Shown here piece after piece: positions 34,287 to 42,837 of a stretch of DNA of 64,000 bases (position 1 is its first letter; every line of letters starts with the position of its first letter). Source of the stretch: an uncultured Cryomorphaceae bacterium (GTDB lineage Bacteria > Bacteroidota > Bacteroidia > Flavobacteriales > Schleiferiaceae); NCBI GenBank assembly GCA_937120475.1, contig CAKZJV010000007.1, positions 1,876,068 through 1,940,067 of the forward strand, written 5' to 3'. The notes beneath the pieces are model-generated. The model had not been told where the DNA came from. It ran no database searches and was given only the letters and a program-made list of their open reading frames with translations. Made by a program: the position numbers and the translations under genes.

Positions 34287-35021
34287 ATGGCAGAACAACT
34301 GAAAATTTCTATAAACCAACCTTGTGGAGAAAATTTCAATGCATTCAAAACCACCAAAGCCGGAGGTTTTTGCCAGTCCTGCCAAAAGGAAGTGGTGGAT
34401 TTTACCAAAATGACGGATGCGGAAATTGTCAACTATTTTAAAAATTCTCGAAATGCGCCCTGTGGCCGGTTCAAAACCTCGCAGCTTAAGGAATATACGC
34501 TTCCCACACCCCCTCAAAGCTCTTCCCTACCCGCAGGCCTGGGACTATTAGGCGTATCTTTATTATCACTGCTGCCCCTAACTGCAAACGCTCAAGCCGA
34601 AGCTCCTAAAATCGCTGTGCTCCAGGAACAGCCTTTTCAAACCACGGATCATCTTAAAAAGGAAAAAACCGAGCCCGGAGATTCCCTGACGCGGGGAAAG
34701 ATAACTGATATACTCACCGGAGAAACCATACCCCTGGCTAATATCATCCTTAAAGACACACTGGTAGGTACCTCCACCGATTTTGATGGGGAGTTTACTT
34801 TTCCAGTGCCCCTTAAAAAGGGGGATGTATTGGTTATTTCGTTTACCGGTTATGAAACCCTGGAGTACACCGTTGGGGAGGATGATTTTTTGCGCATAGA
34901 AATGGTGGAGGGCGGCAACCTACTGGGAAACACCGTGGTCATTATGGGGTCCGTTTCTACGGCTCAACCGCATACCGCCAAGCGGTCTTTCTGGGATAAG
35001 TTAAAATCCTTTTTCCGATGA
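34287..35021 (+). CDS. Cys-cluster, membrane-anchored CarboxypepD_reg-like protein
   Basis: 244 residues with an unusual order. Residues 1-62 are a soluble segment with four cysteines (C13, then FCQSC at 29 and 32, and C59 in APCGRF), a likely metal site. One hydrophobic helix (83-101) ends LTANAQA, looking like a signal peptide placed internally. A CarboxypepD_reg-like domain (about 133-212; GKITDILTGETIPLANIIL, STDFDGEFTFPVP, SFTGYETLEYTV) and a basic amphipathic tail (RSFWDKLKSFFR) follow. The Cys domain is thus probably cytoplasmic and the beta domain periplasmic. Its stop overlaps the next gene by 4 nt. Confidence 0.75.
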   Translation: MAEQLKISINQPCGENFNAFKTTKAGGFCQSCQKEVVDFTKMTDAEIVNYFKNSRNAPCGRFKTSQLKEYTLPTPPQSSSLPAGLGLLGVSLLSLLPLTANAQAEAPKIAVLQEQPFQTTDHLKKEKTEPGDSLTRGKITDILTGETIPLANIILKDTLVGTSTDFDGEFTFPVPLKKGDVLVISFTGYETLEYTVGEDDFLRIEMVEGGNLLGNTVVIMGSVSTAQPHTAKRSFWDKLKSFFR

Positions 35022-36031
35022 AAGGGTGGATATTGACCCTATTCCTATTGCCGGCATCGTTACCGGGGCAACTGGTCCATTTTAACGAGGTCAACTTCAC
35101 CCGTGCGGATAGCGTTGCCCGGTTTTATGGTGATGAAGATCTCGGTGACTTACCGGCTCTCTCCCAAAAGCTAACCTACGCCCTCCCCAGCCAGTTGGAA
35201 AAGTTCAGAGCCATTTATACCTGGGTGTGCCAAAACATTGAAACGGATTACGGGGCTTACCTCAAGAATAAGAAGAAACGTGAAAACCTGCGGAACAAAC
35301 CGGAAGAGTTAGCCCGGTGGAACCACTATTACGTAAAGGAAGTTTTTCGCAAACTCCTGAAAGAACAAAAAACGGTTTGTACCGGCTACGCCTTTCTGGT
35401 AAAGCAACTGGCTGAATTTTCCGGTATTAATTGCGAAGTGGTTGATGGATACGCACGAACTTATGATGCCAACATTCACCAATTGGGTATTCCCAACCAT
35501 TCGTGGAATGCCGTACAGTTGAATGGGGAGTGGTATTTATGCGACCCTTCCTGGTCCAGCGGTACTATTTATTCGATGTGGGGAACCACCAAATTTGTTC
35601 ATGAATACAACCAGGGCTACTTTCTTACCAAAGCGGCTTTCTTTATTAAAAACCACTACCCGCTGGACCCCAGCTGGCAGTTAGTAGCAGATACGGACCT
35701 GGAAGATTTCCTGGAGGGGCCGCTGGTTTACAGTGCGGCTTTTCGTTATGGGCTGAACCCCAAAGCGCCCTCCCGTATGGAAATTGACTTGGTAAAGCGG
35801 GATACGGTTCTTTTTTCATTGGAAACACCGGCAGACTTTAACCCAAACCAGCTTTACTTTGAAATGGTGGATGGGGCCCGCAGTTGGACCATCGAACCGA
35901 AGGTGGTGCACTTCGAAAATAATCTTCTAACCCTGGCTTGTGTGTTCTATCAATCCGGGCTTTATGATCTTCACGTTAAAATTGAAAATGATTTTTTAAT
36001 CACCTACACCCTGAACATCAGGAAAAGGTAA
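35018..36031 (+). CDS. Secreted transglutaminase-like protein (kyphoscoliosis type)
   Basis: 337 residues, translationally coupled to the previous gene (ATGA). A signal peptide (1-17, PASLPGQ) precedes a transglutaminase-like core with the Cys-His-Asp triad C121 (VCTGYAFLVKQL), H161 (PNHSWNAV) and D176 (LCDPSW). The upstream AIYTWVCQNIETDYGAYL helix is typical of the KY/SPR1-like branch. A C-terminal beta domain (about 215-337) follows. Family members cross-link or hydrolyse proteins. Acting with the CarboxypepD_reg protein at the cell envelope is inference from coupling. Confidence 0.86.
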   Translation: MKGWILTLFLLPASLPGQLVHFNEVNFTRADSVARFYGDEDLGDLPALSQKLTYALPSQLEKFRAIYTWVCQNIETDYGAYLKNKKKRENLRNKPEELARWNHYYVKEVFRKLLKEQKTVCTGYAFLVKQLAEFSGINCEVVDGYARTYDANIHQLGIPNHSWNAVQLNGEWYLCDPSWSSGTIYSMWGTTKFVHEYNQGYFLTKAAFFIKNHYPLDPSWQLVADTDLEDFLEGPLVYSAAFRYGLNPKAPSRMEIDLVKRDTVLFSLETPADFNPNQLYFEMVDGARSWTIEPKVVHFENNLLTLACVFYQSGLYDLHVKIENDFLITYTLNIRKR

Positions 36032-36117
36032 AACCCCTTATTCAGCCATTACTGCCGCAGTCGCATCTCTTCCCATAAAATGGAAGTTAACCTGGAACGC
36101 AAGAACACTCAAGTATT

Positions 36118-36125
36118 TATCTTTG
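36118..36125 (+). promoter_or_regulatory. Bacteroidota -7 element for the glycosyltransferase operon
   Basis: TATCTTTG matches TAnnTTTG exactly, 40 nt before the ATG at 36166. Confidence 0.58.
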
Positions 36126-36165
36126 CTTGCAACCCTAACTTACACCGGGCTTCAACGTGCTTGGC

Positions 36166-37632
36166 ATGAAAAAAATTTTCAATTTCTATTTTCCGTATCT
36201 GGCACTTGCGGTTCTGGTGGCTTTACCGCTATTCGGTCACCTGGATACCTTGTGCATAAGAGTGTGGGATGAATCCAGGCAGGCCGTTAACGCCTATGAG
36301 ATGTTCTTGAATAAAAACTACCTGGTGGTACATTATTGGAGCCACCCGGATATGTGGAATACCAAACCACCTTTTCTGATCTGGTGCCAGGTATTCTGGA
36401 TTCATCTTATCGGCCCGGGTGCATTGGCCATTCGCCTACCCTCCGCTATTGCGGCTTTTTTAACGTGCACCGCCATCCTGCTTTTTTCGGCAAAACAGTT
36501 AAAGAGTTTTTGGTTCGGGTTTTTGGCCGTGATGGTGTTGATAACCTCCAGTGCCTACGTTCACGACCATGCCGCACGCACCGGGGATTATGACGCTATG
36601 CTTACCCTTTTTACCACCTTAAGCGCCCTGTCTTTTTTTATTTATTGCGAAAACCAAAAAAAACGCTACCTCTACCTCTGTTTCCTGGCCCTTACCCTGG
36701 CTGTATTAACCAAAAGCATATCGGGTTTACTCTTTGTACCCGCGTTTTTGGCGTACGCTCTTATACGTAAGCAGGTACTCCCTTTACTTCGTAACCCACA
36801 TTTTTACCTCGGCCTGCTCCTATTCCTGGCCCCGGTGCTCGCCTACTACTTGTTACGGGAGCAATACAACCCCGGATATATTGATGCGGTTTTCAAAAAC
36901 GAATTAGGAGGAAGGTACCTGGAAACCATCGAAGATCATAACTACGGTTTTCGGTTTTACTTTAAAAATATGGTTAGTCAACGCTATGCCCACTGGTTCT
37001 TTTTAGTGCCATTCGGTATCGCAGCCGGTTTACTGCAACGGGACCAGGTTTTGAAAAGGTTCAGCCTTTTCTGCACCCTGCTAGTCACCTTGTTTTTACT
37101 GATCATCACTTCCTCTCAAACCAAACTACCTTGGTATGATGTGCCTCTTTACCCGTTTATGGCCATCTTAATATCCACTTTTTTATACGCTGTATTGCGA
37201 TTAATCAGAAGTTCCGGAGAGGAGTACAACTCCCTTAAAACCGGGATTTTTTCCATCGCCTTTTTGCTTTTGGCATTTTATAATCCCTACCGCAACATAC
37301 TGGCTAAAACTTATCTACCAAAGGAAAAAGCTGGGGATAAAGAATTTTACGAAATCACCTATTACCTTAGGGAGGCCGTAAACGGAGAGCGCAACCTGCA
37401 TCAGCAAAGAATTGTGCATGAGGATTACAATGCCCACAACCTTTTTTACGTACAGATTTTGAATGAACAGGGAAAAGACATCTCTTTTATTCCCATGCAG
37501 GAGATTAAAACTGGTCAAACCCTCATTGCTTACCAGGGGCACGTTAAAAAATACATTGAGGACAACTATCACCATGAAGTGGTAAAAACACACGGAAATA
37601 TTACAACCTACACCCTCTATGGCACCAAATAA
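36166..37632 (+). CDS. ArnT/PMT-like GT-C membrane glycosyltransferase
   Basis: 488 residues from the ATG at 36166 (a GTG three codons earlier is possible). About twelve hydrophobic helices with the GT-C acidic motif after TM1 (RVWDESRQAVNAYEM) and WNTKPPFLIWCQVFW, a segment diagnostic of the ArnT/glycosyltransferase-39 group. It transfers a sugar from a lipid-phosphate donor to an acceptor on the outer face of the membrane. The 3' end overlaps the GT2 gene by 14 nt; that enzyme probably makes the lipid-linked donor. Acceptor unknown. Confidence 0.88.
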   Translation: MKKIFNFYFPYLALAVLVALPLFGHLDTLCIRVWDESRQAVNAYEMFLNKNYLVVHYWSHPDMWNTKPPFLIWCQVFWIHLIGPGALAIRLPSAIAAFLTCTAILLFSAKQLKSFWFGFLAVMVLITSSAYVHDHAARTGDYDAMLTLFTTLSALSFFIYCENQKKRYLYLCFLALTLAVLTKSISGLLFVPAFLAYALIRKQVLPLLRNPHFYLGLLLFLAPVLAYYLLREQYNPGYIDAVFKNELGGRYLETIEDHNYGFRFYFKNMVSQRYAHWFFLVPFGIAAGLLQRDQVLKRFSLFCTLLVTLFLLIITSSQTKLPWYDVPLYPFMAILISTFLYAVLRLIRSSGEEYNSLKTGIFSIAFLLLAFYNPYRNILAKTYLPKEKAGDKEFYEITYYLREAVNGERNLHQQRIVHEDYNAHNLFYVQILNEQGKDISFIPMQEIKTGQTLIAYQGHVKKYIEDNYHHEVVKTHGNITTYTLYGTK

Positions 37633-38602
37633 TGACCCAATAGGTTTATCGGTAGTAGTACCTGTTTACAATGAAGAGGAGGTGATCCCCGAGCTTTACG
37701 AACGCCTGAAAAAGGCAGCCACCCAGGTTTCTGCGAACCATGAACTGTTATTTGTGAATGATGGTAGCGGTGATGCATCCTTAATGAAGCTACAAGAGCT
37801 CAGCCAGCGTGACTCCCGCGTTTTTTACATCAATTTCAGTCGCAATTTCGGACATCAGATAGCCGTTACTGCCGGTTTGGACCGGTGCCGGGGTAAGGCC
37901 GTAGTGATTATTGACGGTGACCTGCAGGACCCCCCGGAACTGATTCCGGAGCTCCATAAAAAACACCTGGAAGGATATGAGGTAGTTTATGCCCGCAGGG
38001 CTGAGCGCGATGGTGAAAGCACCTTTAAGAAAATTACGGCCAAATTATTCTACCGCATCCTGAGGCGGCTTACTTCCTTTGATATACCCCTGGATACCGG
38101 TGATTTTCGCCTCATTGATCAAAAGGTGGTACACTACCTGCGACAGATGCCCGAACAAAACAAATTTTTAAGAGGGCAAATCGCCTGGCTCGGCTTCAGG
38201 CAATCCGAAGTTCTTTTCAGTCGCGAAAAACGGAAATATGGAAAAACCGGCTACTCTTTCAGTAAAATGCTGCGTTTTGCCATGGACGGTATCACCAGCT
38301 TTTCGGATAAACCCCTGCAACTGGTTACCCGCCTCGGATTCACCATTTCGTTTTTGTCCTTGTTAATCATCCTATACGCCTTTTACTCCCATTTTATTCT
38401 CGATAAAACCATTACCGGCTGGACCTCCCTTATCATCAGCTCCATGTTTATTGGGGGTGTTCAACTTATCTCCATCGGTATTATTGGCGAATACATTGGC
38501 CGTATTAACCAAAACTCCCGGAACCGCCCGCTTTATATTATCGATAAAACCAACCTGGAAAAAGAGGTTAACACCGATACCAAACAGAGTTTAAGCCGTT
38601 GA
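37619..38602 (+). CDS. GT2-family polyprenyl-phosphate glycosyltransferase (GtrB/DPM1-like)
   Basis: 327 residues, overlapping the preceding GT-C gene by 14 nt. The GT-A domain (1-230) starts LSVVVPVYNEEEVIPEL, has the DXD-like GDLQDPPELIPE, and DTGDFRLIDQKVV. Two C-terminal helices (about 235-265 and 270-300) anchor it, as in GtrB. It is expected to load a sugar from a nucleotide sugar onto undecaprenyl phosphate, feeding the neighbouring GT-C enzyme. The two genes together form a plausible envelope-glycosylation unit. Confidence 0.92.
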   Translation: MAPNNDPIGLSVVVPVYNEEEVIPELYERLKKAATQVSANHELLFVNDGSGDASLMKLQELSQRDSRVFYINFSRNFGHQIAVTAGLDRCRGKAVVIIDGDLQDPPELIPELHKKHLEGYEVVYARRAERDGESTFKKITAKLFYRILRRLTSFDIPLDTGDFRLIDQKVVHYLRQMPEQNKFLRGQIAWLGFRQSEVLFSREKRKYGKTGYSFSKMLRFAMDGITSFSDKPLQLVTRLGFTISFLSLLIILYAFYSHFILDKTITGWTSLIISSMFIGGVQLISIGIIGEYIGRINQNSRNRPLYIIDKTNLEKEVNTDTKQSLSR

Positions 38603-38628
38603 ATAACCACCATTAAAATCACCAGCCC

Positions 38629-39393
38629 TTGATTGATACCCACAGCCATATTTACCTGGACGACTTTGCCGAAGACCGATCGGAAATGCTGCAACGCGCC
38701 CGGGAAGCCGGGGTAGAAAAAATTTATCTCCCCAATATAGATACGGCCAGCCTGCCACAGCTTAAAGCCCTTGCAAAGGCAGAAGAGCATTGTTTGCCCA
38801 TGATGGGCTTACACCCCGGATCGGTGAAGGAAAACTGGGAAGAAGAGTTGGCTGCCATTTTCACGGAAATAGATCAGAACCCCGGCTTTTACCACGCCAT
38901 TGGCGAAATAGGCATGGATTTGTACTGGGACAAAACCTTTGTAAAGCAACAACAGCAAGTATTTCACCGGCAAATACAAAAGTCGTTGGAGTTAAAACTC
39001 CCCATTGTGATCCATTGCCGTGAGGCCTTCGATGAAATATTTGAAATACTGGAAGACTACCGCAACACTAAACTTTTTGGCATATTCCATTGCTTTACCG
39101 GTAACCTCGAGCAGGCCCGCCAGGCCATCGACTTCAACCTTAAACTCGGCATTGGTGGCATTGTTACCTTTAAAAATGGCGGTTTGGATAAAGTGGTAGA
39201 ACAGGTAAACCCGCGCTACCTGGTTTTGGAAACCGATGCCCCTTATTTGGCCCCCCACCCCAAAAGAGGAAAACGAAATGAACCGGCTTACCTGAAGTGG
39301 ATTGCCCAAAAAATAGCAGATTTGCACCTGATATCCCTTGAGGAACTGGAACGTATAACCACGCAAAACGCACAGGAAGTTTTCGGCACATGA
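38629..39393 (+). CDS. tatD: TatD-family metal-dependent hydrolase
   Basis: 254 residues from a TTG start at 38629. The metal motif HSH (H5, H7), GEIGMDLYWD, the IHCREAFDEI histidine and the ETDAPYLAPHPKRGKRNEP segment are all characteristic of TatD nucleases (3'-5' exonuclease and quality-control DNase/RNase). Length is normal. Its stop overlaps ansA by 4 nt, and it follows the glycosyltransferases by 26 nt; these are probably one operon. Confidence 0.94.
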   Translation: MIDTHSHIYLDDFAEDRSEMLQRAREAGVEKIYLPNIDTASLPQLKALAKAEEHCLPMMGLHPGSVKENWEEELAAIFTEIDQNPGFYHAIGEIGMDLYWDKTFVKQQQQVFHRQIQKSLELKLPIVIHCREAFDEIFEILEDYRNTKLFGIFHCFTGNLEQARQAIDFNLKLGIGGIVTFKNGGLDKVVEQVNPRYLVLETDAPYLAPHPKRGKRNEPAYLKWIAQKIADLHLISLEELERITTQNAQEVFGT

Positions 39394-40427
39394 ACCAACA
39401 ACCCATTCGCATCCTGCTCTTGTACACCGGTGGCACCATCGGTATGGTAAAAGATGTAGCCAATGATACCCTAATCCCTTTCGACTTTCAGTACCTCCTG
39501 GATAAAATACCGGAAATTGGTCAGTTGGATTGTGAAATAGATACGGACAGCCTGGACCGCCCCATCGATTCTTCCGATATTAAACCGGAGCACTGGCTGC
39601 GCCTCGCCCAGCGCATCGAAAAAGACTACACCTACTACAATGGCTTCGTAATCCTGCATGGCTCGGATACTATGGCCTATACCGCCTCGGCCCTTAGCTT
39701 CCTCTTGAAAAACCTTTCCAAGCCGGTGATTTTAACCGGTTCGCAATTACCCATTGGAGTAGCGCGTTCCGATGCCCGTGAAAACCTGCTCACCACTTTG
39801 GAAATTGCCATGGCCCGCAGGCAGGATGGCTTGGCGATGGTACCGGAAGTATGCGTCTATTTTGAGTACGACCTGTTTCGTGGCAACCGGGTTCATAAAA
39901 TTTCTACTGAAGATTTTGAGGCTTTTGAATCCCTCAACTACCCGAAACTGGCCGGGGCAGGGGTGAATATTAAATTCAATCAAGGGTTTATTCACCACCC
40001 CTCTAAGGAAGCCCTGGAACTGGGAAATTCCATCTCCGATGAAGTAGCTATACTTACCGTTTTTCCGGGAATAACCCCGGCCTATGTTGAAGCGGTTTTA
40101 AACACCGCAGGCATGAAGGCTCTGCTCATCCGTAGTTTCGGGGCCGGTAATATTCCTACCGATGCCTGGCTTATCGAGGCTCTACAGGCCTGTTTTGATC
40201 GCGGAATTTTTATTGTGGATGTATCGCAATGTGTAGGGGGCGGTGTGGCTCTCGGAAAATATGCTGCCAGCAAAGCCCTGAAGGAGATGGGTGTAATCAG
40301 CGCAGTGGACATGACCTTTGAAGCAGCTCTCACCAAACTGATGTATTTACTTCCCTTCGGCATGGGATACGCTGAGTTTAAGCAACAGTATGAAAGTGAT
40401 TTAAGAGGGGAGCTGAGCGAGTCTTAA
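39390..40427 (+). CDS. ansA: Type I L-asparaginase
   Basis: 345 residues, coupled to tatD (ATGA). It hydrolyses asparagine to aspartate and ammonia. The first threonine motif LLYTGGTIGMV (T13) and the second HGSDTMAYTASALSF (about 86-100) are both present, as are PVILTGSQLPIG and RSFGAGNIP. There is no signal peptide, so it is cytoplasmic, in keeping with type I enzymes (EC I-like). It ends 26 bp before a convergent regulator gene. Confidence 0.95.
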   Translation: MNQQPIRILLLYTGGTIGMVKDVANDTLIPFDFQYLLDKIPEIGQLDCEIDTDSLDRPIDSSDIKPEHWLRLAQRIEKDYTYYNGFVILHGSDTMAYTASALSFLLKNLSKPVILTGSQLPIGVARSDARENLLTTLEIAMARRQDGLAMVPEVCVYFEYDLFRGNRVHKISTEDFEAFESLNYPKLAGAGVNIKFNQGFIHHPSKEALELGNSISDEVAILTVFPGITPAYVEAVLNTAGMKALLIRSFGAGNIPTDAWLIEALQACFDRGIFIVDVSQCVGGGVALGKYAASKALKEMGVISAVDMTFEAALTKLMYLLPFGMGYAEFKQQYESDLRGELSES

Positions 40428-40453
40428 AATTTAAGACGAACTAAAATAAAGGC

Positions 40454-41350
40454 CTACTCACCATTCATTACCAGCTTATAGCCTACGCCCCGCACATTGA
40501 TGATCTTCAGATGTGGGTCGCCCTCCAACTTTTTACGCAATTTGGAGATAAACACATCCAGGGTACGGCCCACGTAGTCACCTTCATCCCCCCACACCTT
40601 ATTTAAAATCACTTCGCGCTCCACGGTGGTATTCACCGACTTATAGAGTAGTAATAGCAACTCACTTTCCTTGCCGGTAAGCTCTTGGTGCTCGCCTTTC
40701 AAAACCAACTCCATAGCAGCCGGATCAAAGCGATAGGCTCCCAAAACCATGAGATGGGGATTGGTTACTTGCGCAGAATTTCTTTGCCTGAAATACACCC
40801 ACAGCAGGCTTACGGTCAATATCAAAGCGATAAGCACCACCAGGGGAATAAAGCCTCTCGGTTTTACGGAAGCTTCCTTGGGAGACTTCTCAACGGGAGT
40901 TATAAAAGGTCCCATCGGGTCCAAAATCGTTAACCGGAGGTTGTAGCAAGCTATTTCCTGCTGCCTGCCCCGGCAGGGAATTATGTCCCGGGCCGTATCA
41001 CCCACCTCGTAGCTATATACCACCTGGCCGCTTTCACAAGTCAGCACCTCCACCAGGTAATGCCGGGCAAAGTGAGCATGACCGTTAACGCTATCAATAA
41101 GATTCACCAATTTTTCCGGCTGAAAACCAAACTCTGTATCAAAACCTATCAAAAAGCTATTCCCCTGCTCCTCGATTGGCAGAACCCGGGAAGTGCTGTC
41201 ACCGGAACTCAATAAAAGTTCGTGCCCGATCATGCGCATAGCGGTGTTGAGATGCTTAGCGTTGGCCAACCCCCGAGCCGGGAGCATCAGAATACTCAGC
41301 ACACCAAGCACTGCTAATACTATTTCACTCTTGATCAAAGAATAAGGCAT
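40454..41350 (-). CDS. Membrane-anchored winged-helix regulator (OmpR-type DNA-binding domain)
   Basis: 298 residues from the ATG at 41350; a GTG one codon earlier exists, but the -7 element predicts transcription starting at about the ATG, i.e. a leaderless message. An N-terminal signal-like helix (about 8-30) precedes a periplasmic domain (31-165, with a Cys pair at VLTCESG and IIPCRGRQQEIAC). A single helix (FIPLVVLIALILTVSLLWVY, about 170-189) follows, then a cytoplasmic OmpR/PhoB wHTH (about 205-298; LTGKESELLLLLYK, GRTLDVFISKLRKKL, INVRGVGYKLV). It is a one-component, ToxR-like trans-membrane regulator, divergent from the propeller lipoprotein. Confidence 0.82.
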   Translation of the reverse strand: MPYSLIKSEIVLAVLGVLSILMLPARGLANAKHLNTAMRMIGHELLLSSGDSTSRVLPIEEQGNSFLIGFDTEFGFQPEKLVNLIDSVNGHAHFARHYLVEVLTCESGQVVYSYEVGDTARDIIPCRGRQQEIACYNLRLTILDPMGPFITPVEKSPKEASVKPRGFIPLVVLIALILTVSLLWVYFRQRNSAQVTNPHLMVLGAYRFDPAAMELVLKGEHQELTGKESELLLLLYKSVNTTVEREVILNKVWGDEGDYVGRTLDVFISKLRKKLEGDPHLKIINVRGVGYKLVMNGE

Positions 41351-41354
41351 CACA

Positions 41355-41362
41355 CAAAGCTA
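41355..41362 (-). promoter_or_regulatory. Bacteroidota -7 element for the membrane-anchored regulator
   Basis: TAGCTTTG on the minus strand matches TAnnTTTG exactly and sits 4-5 nt before the ATG at 41350. Transcription is therefore expected to start at or next to the start codon, i.e. a leaderless message. Confidence 0.5.
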
Positions 41363-41447
41363 CCGGATTAGAAGGCCATTTGAAATATTTTACTTCTGAT
41401 TTTACACTAATTTACATTGTTTAACCCCCTGCCCCAGGCCCCCGTTC

Positions 41448-41455
41448 TACTTTTA
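41448..41455 (+). promoter_or_regulatory. Weak -7 element for the propeller lipoprotein
   Basis: TACTTTTA differs from TAnnTTTG at the last base. Its distance to the ATG at 41480 (24 nt) matches other promoters in the window. Confidence 0.35.
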
Positions 41456-41479
41456 GGCTAAACATTAAATACCATAACA

Positions 41480-42601
41480 ATGAGAAGTCTTTACGTAAAC
41501 CTGGCGCTCTGTTTGCTTGCGCTCACCGCCTGTGACGGGCAGAATAGAAAACCGCTCCATACTCAAAGTTTAGCCATGAGCTGTAATCCGGGACCATACA
41601 CCCCTGAAATTGAACCCCCTTGTATGGTTCTGGTAAACCAACCCAGCCCTGATCAACAGATCAGCCCTTTTGTACGCAGGATTTACCAGGATGAAAGTGG
41701 TGCCATGTGGTTCGGCACCAATGGGGATGGAGTTATCCGTTACAACGGAGATTCCCTGGAATACTTTTCTCCCCGGGAAGGCTTTGGTGGTATTGCCGTG
41801 CGCAGCATACTGGGAGATGGCAAGGGTAACATCTGGTTTGGCACCAACGGAGGCCTTACCCAATACTCCCCTGGCACGGGCTTTCGCAATTACACGGAAA
41901 AAGACGGTTTGGTCAATAACGACATATGGAGCCTCTGTATCGACCGCAAGGGTACTATATGGGTAGGCACCCTGGAAGGGGTGAGTCTTTTTAACGGGCA
42001 GGCGTTTACCTACTTTGATTTGCCCGAAACCAACATTGACCCCAGCCGGGGCGTAACCAGCAAACGCATTATACACAGTATTATGGAAGACACCCGGGGC
42101 AGGATGTGGCTGGCTACCAATGGCGGGGCTTTTATTTATGATGCTTCTGCCCCCGAAAATGAAGGACGTCTCACTCAAATTACGGAAGAAGATGGCCTTT
42201 GCAACAAGGTGGTCAACTGCATACTGGAAGACGTGGACGGTAATTTTTGGTTTGCCACGCATCACAATGGCGTGTGCCGCTGGGATGGCACATCTTTCAA
42301 ACACTTTAACGCCAACGATGGCGTGGAGGGCTCAGAGGTATGGGACCTCTACGAAGACAGCTCCGGCAACATCTGGTTCCCCACTGAGGGTTACGGAGTA
42401 TTTTGTTACATGAGTTCCGGAGAATATCCCTTTAGGAACTTTTCGGGAACCGAGGGCTTAGCCAGCCGGGCCGTACAATGCACCTTTGAAGATAAAGACG
42501 GCCGTATATGGTGTGGTGGCTGGTTGGGACTATACCGTTACAACCCTTCTTCCCCCGAAAGAAACTTTACCAACCTCACCAAGGAGCTCCCCTGGGACTG
42601 A
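41480..42601 (+). CDS. Lipoprotein with seven two-component-regulator-propeller repeats
   Basis: 373 residues. The lipobox is LTACDGQ (C18). From about residue 65 seven Reg_prop repeats follow, each with a turn such as DESGAMWFGTNGDGVIRYNG, DGKGNIWFGTNGG or DRKGTIWVGTLEG; the seven W-x-x-(T/G) centres would make one complete seven-bladed propeller. In Bacteroidota such propellers are usually the periplasmic half of hybrid histidine kinases. Here no kinase, membrane helix or DNA-binding part follows. It is divergent from the membrane-anchored wHTH regulator, which may be its partner. Confidence 0.88.
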   Translation: MRSLYVNLALCLLALTACDGQNRKPLHTQSLAMSCNPGPYTPEIEPPCMVLVNQPSPDQQISPFVRRIYQDESGAMWFGTNGDGVIRYNGDSLEYFSPREGFGGIAVRSILGDGKGNIWFGTNGGLTQYSPGTGFRNYTEKDGLVNNDIWSLCIDRKGTIWVGTLEGVSLFNGQAFTYFDLPETNIDPSRGVTSKRIIHSIMEDTRGRMWLATNGGAFIYDASAPENEGRLTQITEEDGLCNKVVNCILEDVDGNFWFATHHNGVCRWDGTSFKHFNANDGVEGSEVWDLYEDSSGNIWFPTEGYGVFCYMSSGEYPFRNFSGTEGLASRAVQCTFEDKDGRIWCGGWLGLYRYNPSSPERNFTNLTKELPWD

Positions 42602-42837
42602 TCCTTTCTTGCCTTCATATCCTGAATAGATTACTGCAAGTCACGGCCAGGATTCTTGTTTACACCAGTAGATTTTGCAACACAGAAAAGTTTAAATTGC
42701 CTTGGGCAAAACGCTTTTCATGGCCCTTGGTGAACGGATCAAAACCATACGACCGATGGCCGGTGGTGCCTGGCCAAAATCACCGGGTTTCGAGTGTACG
42801 GTTAAAGCGGTTCCCAATAATCTTAAAGGATGGTAAA

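Noticed and set aside
42508-42837. Long N-terminal extension of the DUF6265-like protein
   Set aside because: It overlaps the propeller lipoprotein's 3' end, and the real signal peptide starts at the ATG at 42838.
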